From contig DBYS01000017.1 in NCBI GenBank assembly GCA_002310195.1, positions 27,724 through 50,295 on the forward strand: DNA of 22,572 bases, in the 5' to 3' direction. This document shows, piece after piece, positions 22,551 to 22,572 of the stretch. A model generated the notes under the pieces. It was not told where the DNA came from. It saw only the letters and a program-made list of their open reading frames with translations, and did not search any database. Position numbers and translations under genes: made by a program. The stretch comes from Bacteroidales bacterium UBA1180 (GTDB lineage Bacteria; Bacteroidota; Bacteroidia; Bacteroidales; Paludibacteraceae). Position 1 is the stretch's first letter. The number at the start of each line of letters is the position of its first letter.

Positions 22551-22572
22551 GTTAGAGGTTAGAGGTTAGAGG
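22551..22572 (+). repeat. 7-bp tandem array GTTAGAG, cut by the window end
   Basis: Three perfect units of GTTAGAG plus one further base, starting 6 bp after the stop of the beta-barrel gene and continuing past the window edge. Total copy number is unknown. Confidence 0.85.

Overview
The window looks like a chromosomal segment from a member of the Bacteroidota, most likely the order Bacteroidales. The evidence is an adjacent SusC/SusD pair, many lipoprotein signal peptides, A-rich leaders without clear Shine-Dalgarno motifs, and a TAnnTTTG-type promoter element. I cannot name a genus. Every supported gene is on the + strand.

Positions 1-20059 form a pectin (homogalacturonan) utilisation locus that reads as one long transcription unit; the largest gap inside it is about 117 bp. 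Order: the 3' end of a PfkB-family sugar kinase (probably kdgK), KDPG aldolase (eda), tagaturonate reductase (uxaB), altronate dehydratase (uxaA), a GH105 unsaturated-glucuronyl/galacturonyl hydrolase lipoprotein, SusC, SusD, a PL1-type pectate lyase lipoprotein, two GH28 polygalacturonases, a DUF4861 lipoprotein, kduD, a second DUF4861 lipoprotein, kduI and an ExuT-like hexuronate MFS transporter.

Inferred logic: pectate lyase and polygalacturonases cut pectin, SusCD imports oligomers across the outer membrane, and periplasmic GH28/GH105 enzymes release galacturonate and unsaturated uronate. ExuT takes these into the cytoplasm. KduI then KduD convert the unsaturated product to KDG, and UxaB then UxaA convert tagaturonate to KDG (the UxaC isomerase is not in the window). 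KdgK and Eda turn KDG into pyruvate and glyceraldehyde-3-phosphate. No regulator and no pectin esterase is visible here.

Positions 20060-20317 are a boundary: a strong Rho-independent terminator, a promoter overlapping it, and a roughly 135-nt leader able to fold into hairpins. After it come a CPA2-type cation:proton antiporter and a small outer-membrane beta-barrel protein unrelated to pectin.

The most unusual signal is a set of short tandem arrays, mostly with a 7-bp period but also 8 and 9 bp, with unrelated unit sequences. They sit at gene junctions, often supplying the upstream stop codon or the downstream start codon. In three cases they lie inside coding sequence: a lipoprotein signal peptide, a DUF4861 domain, and the central loop of the MFS transporter. 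They resemble in form, not sequence, the heptanucleotide STRRs of filamentous cyanobacteria.
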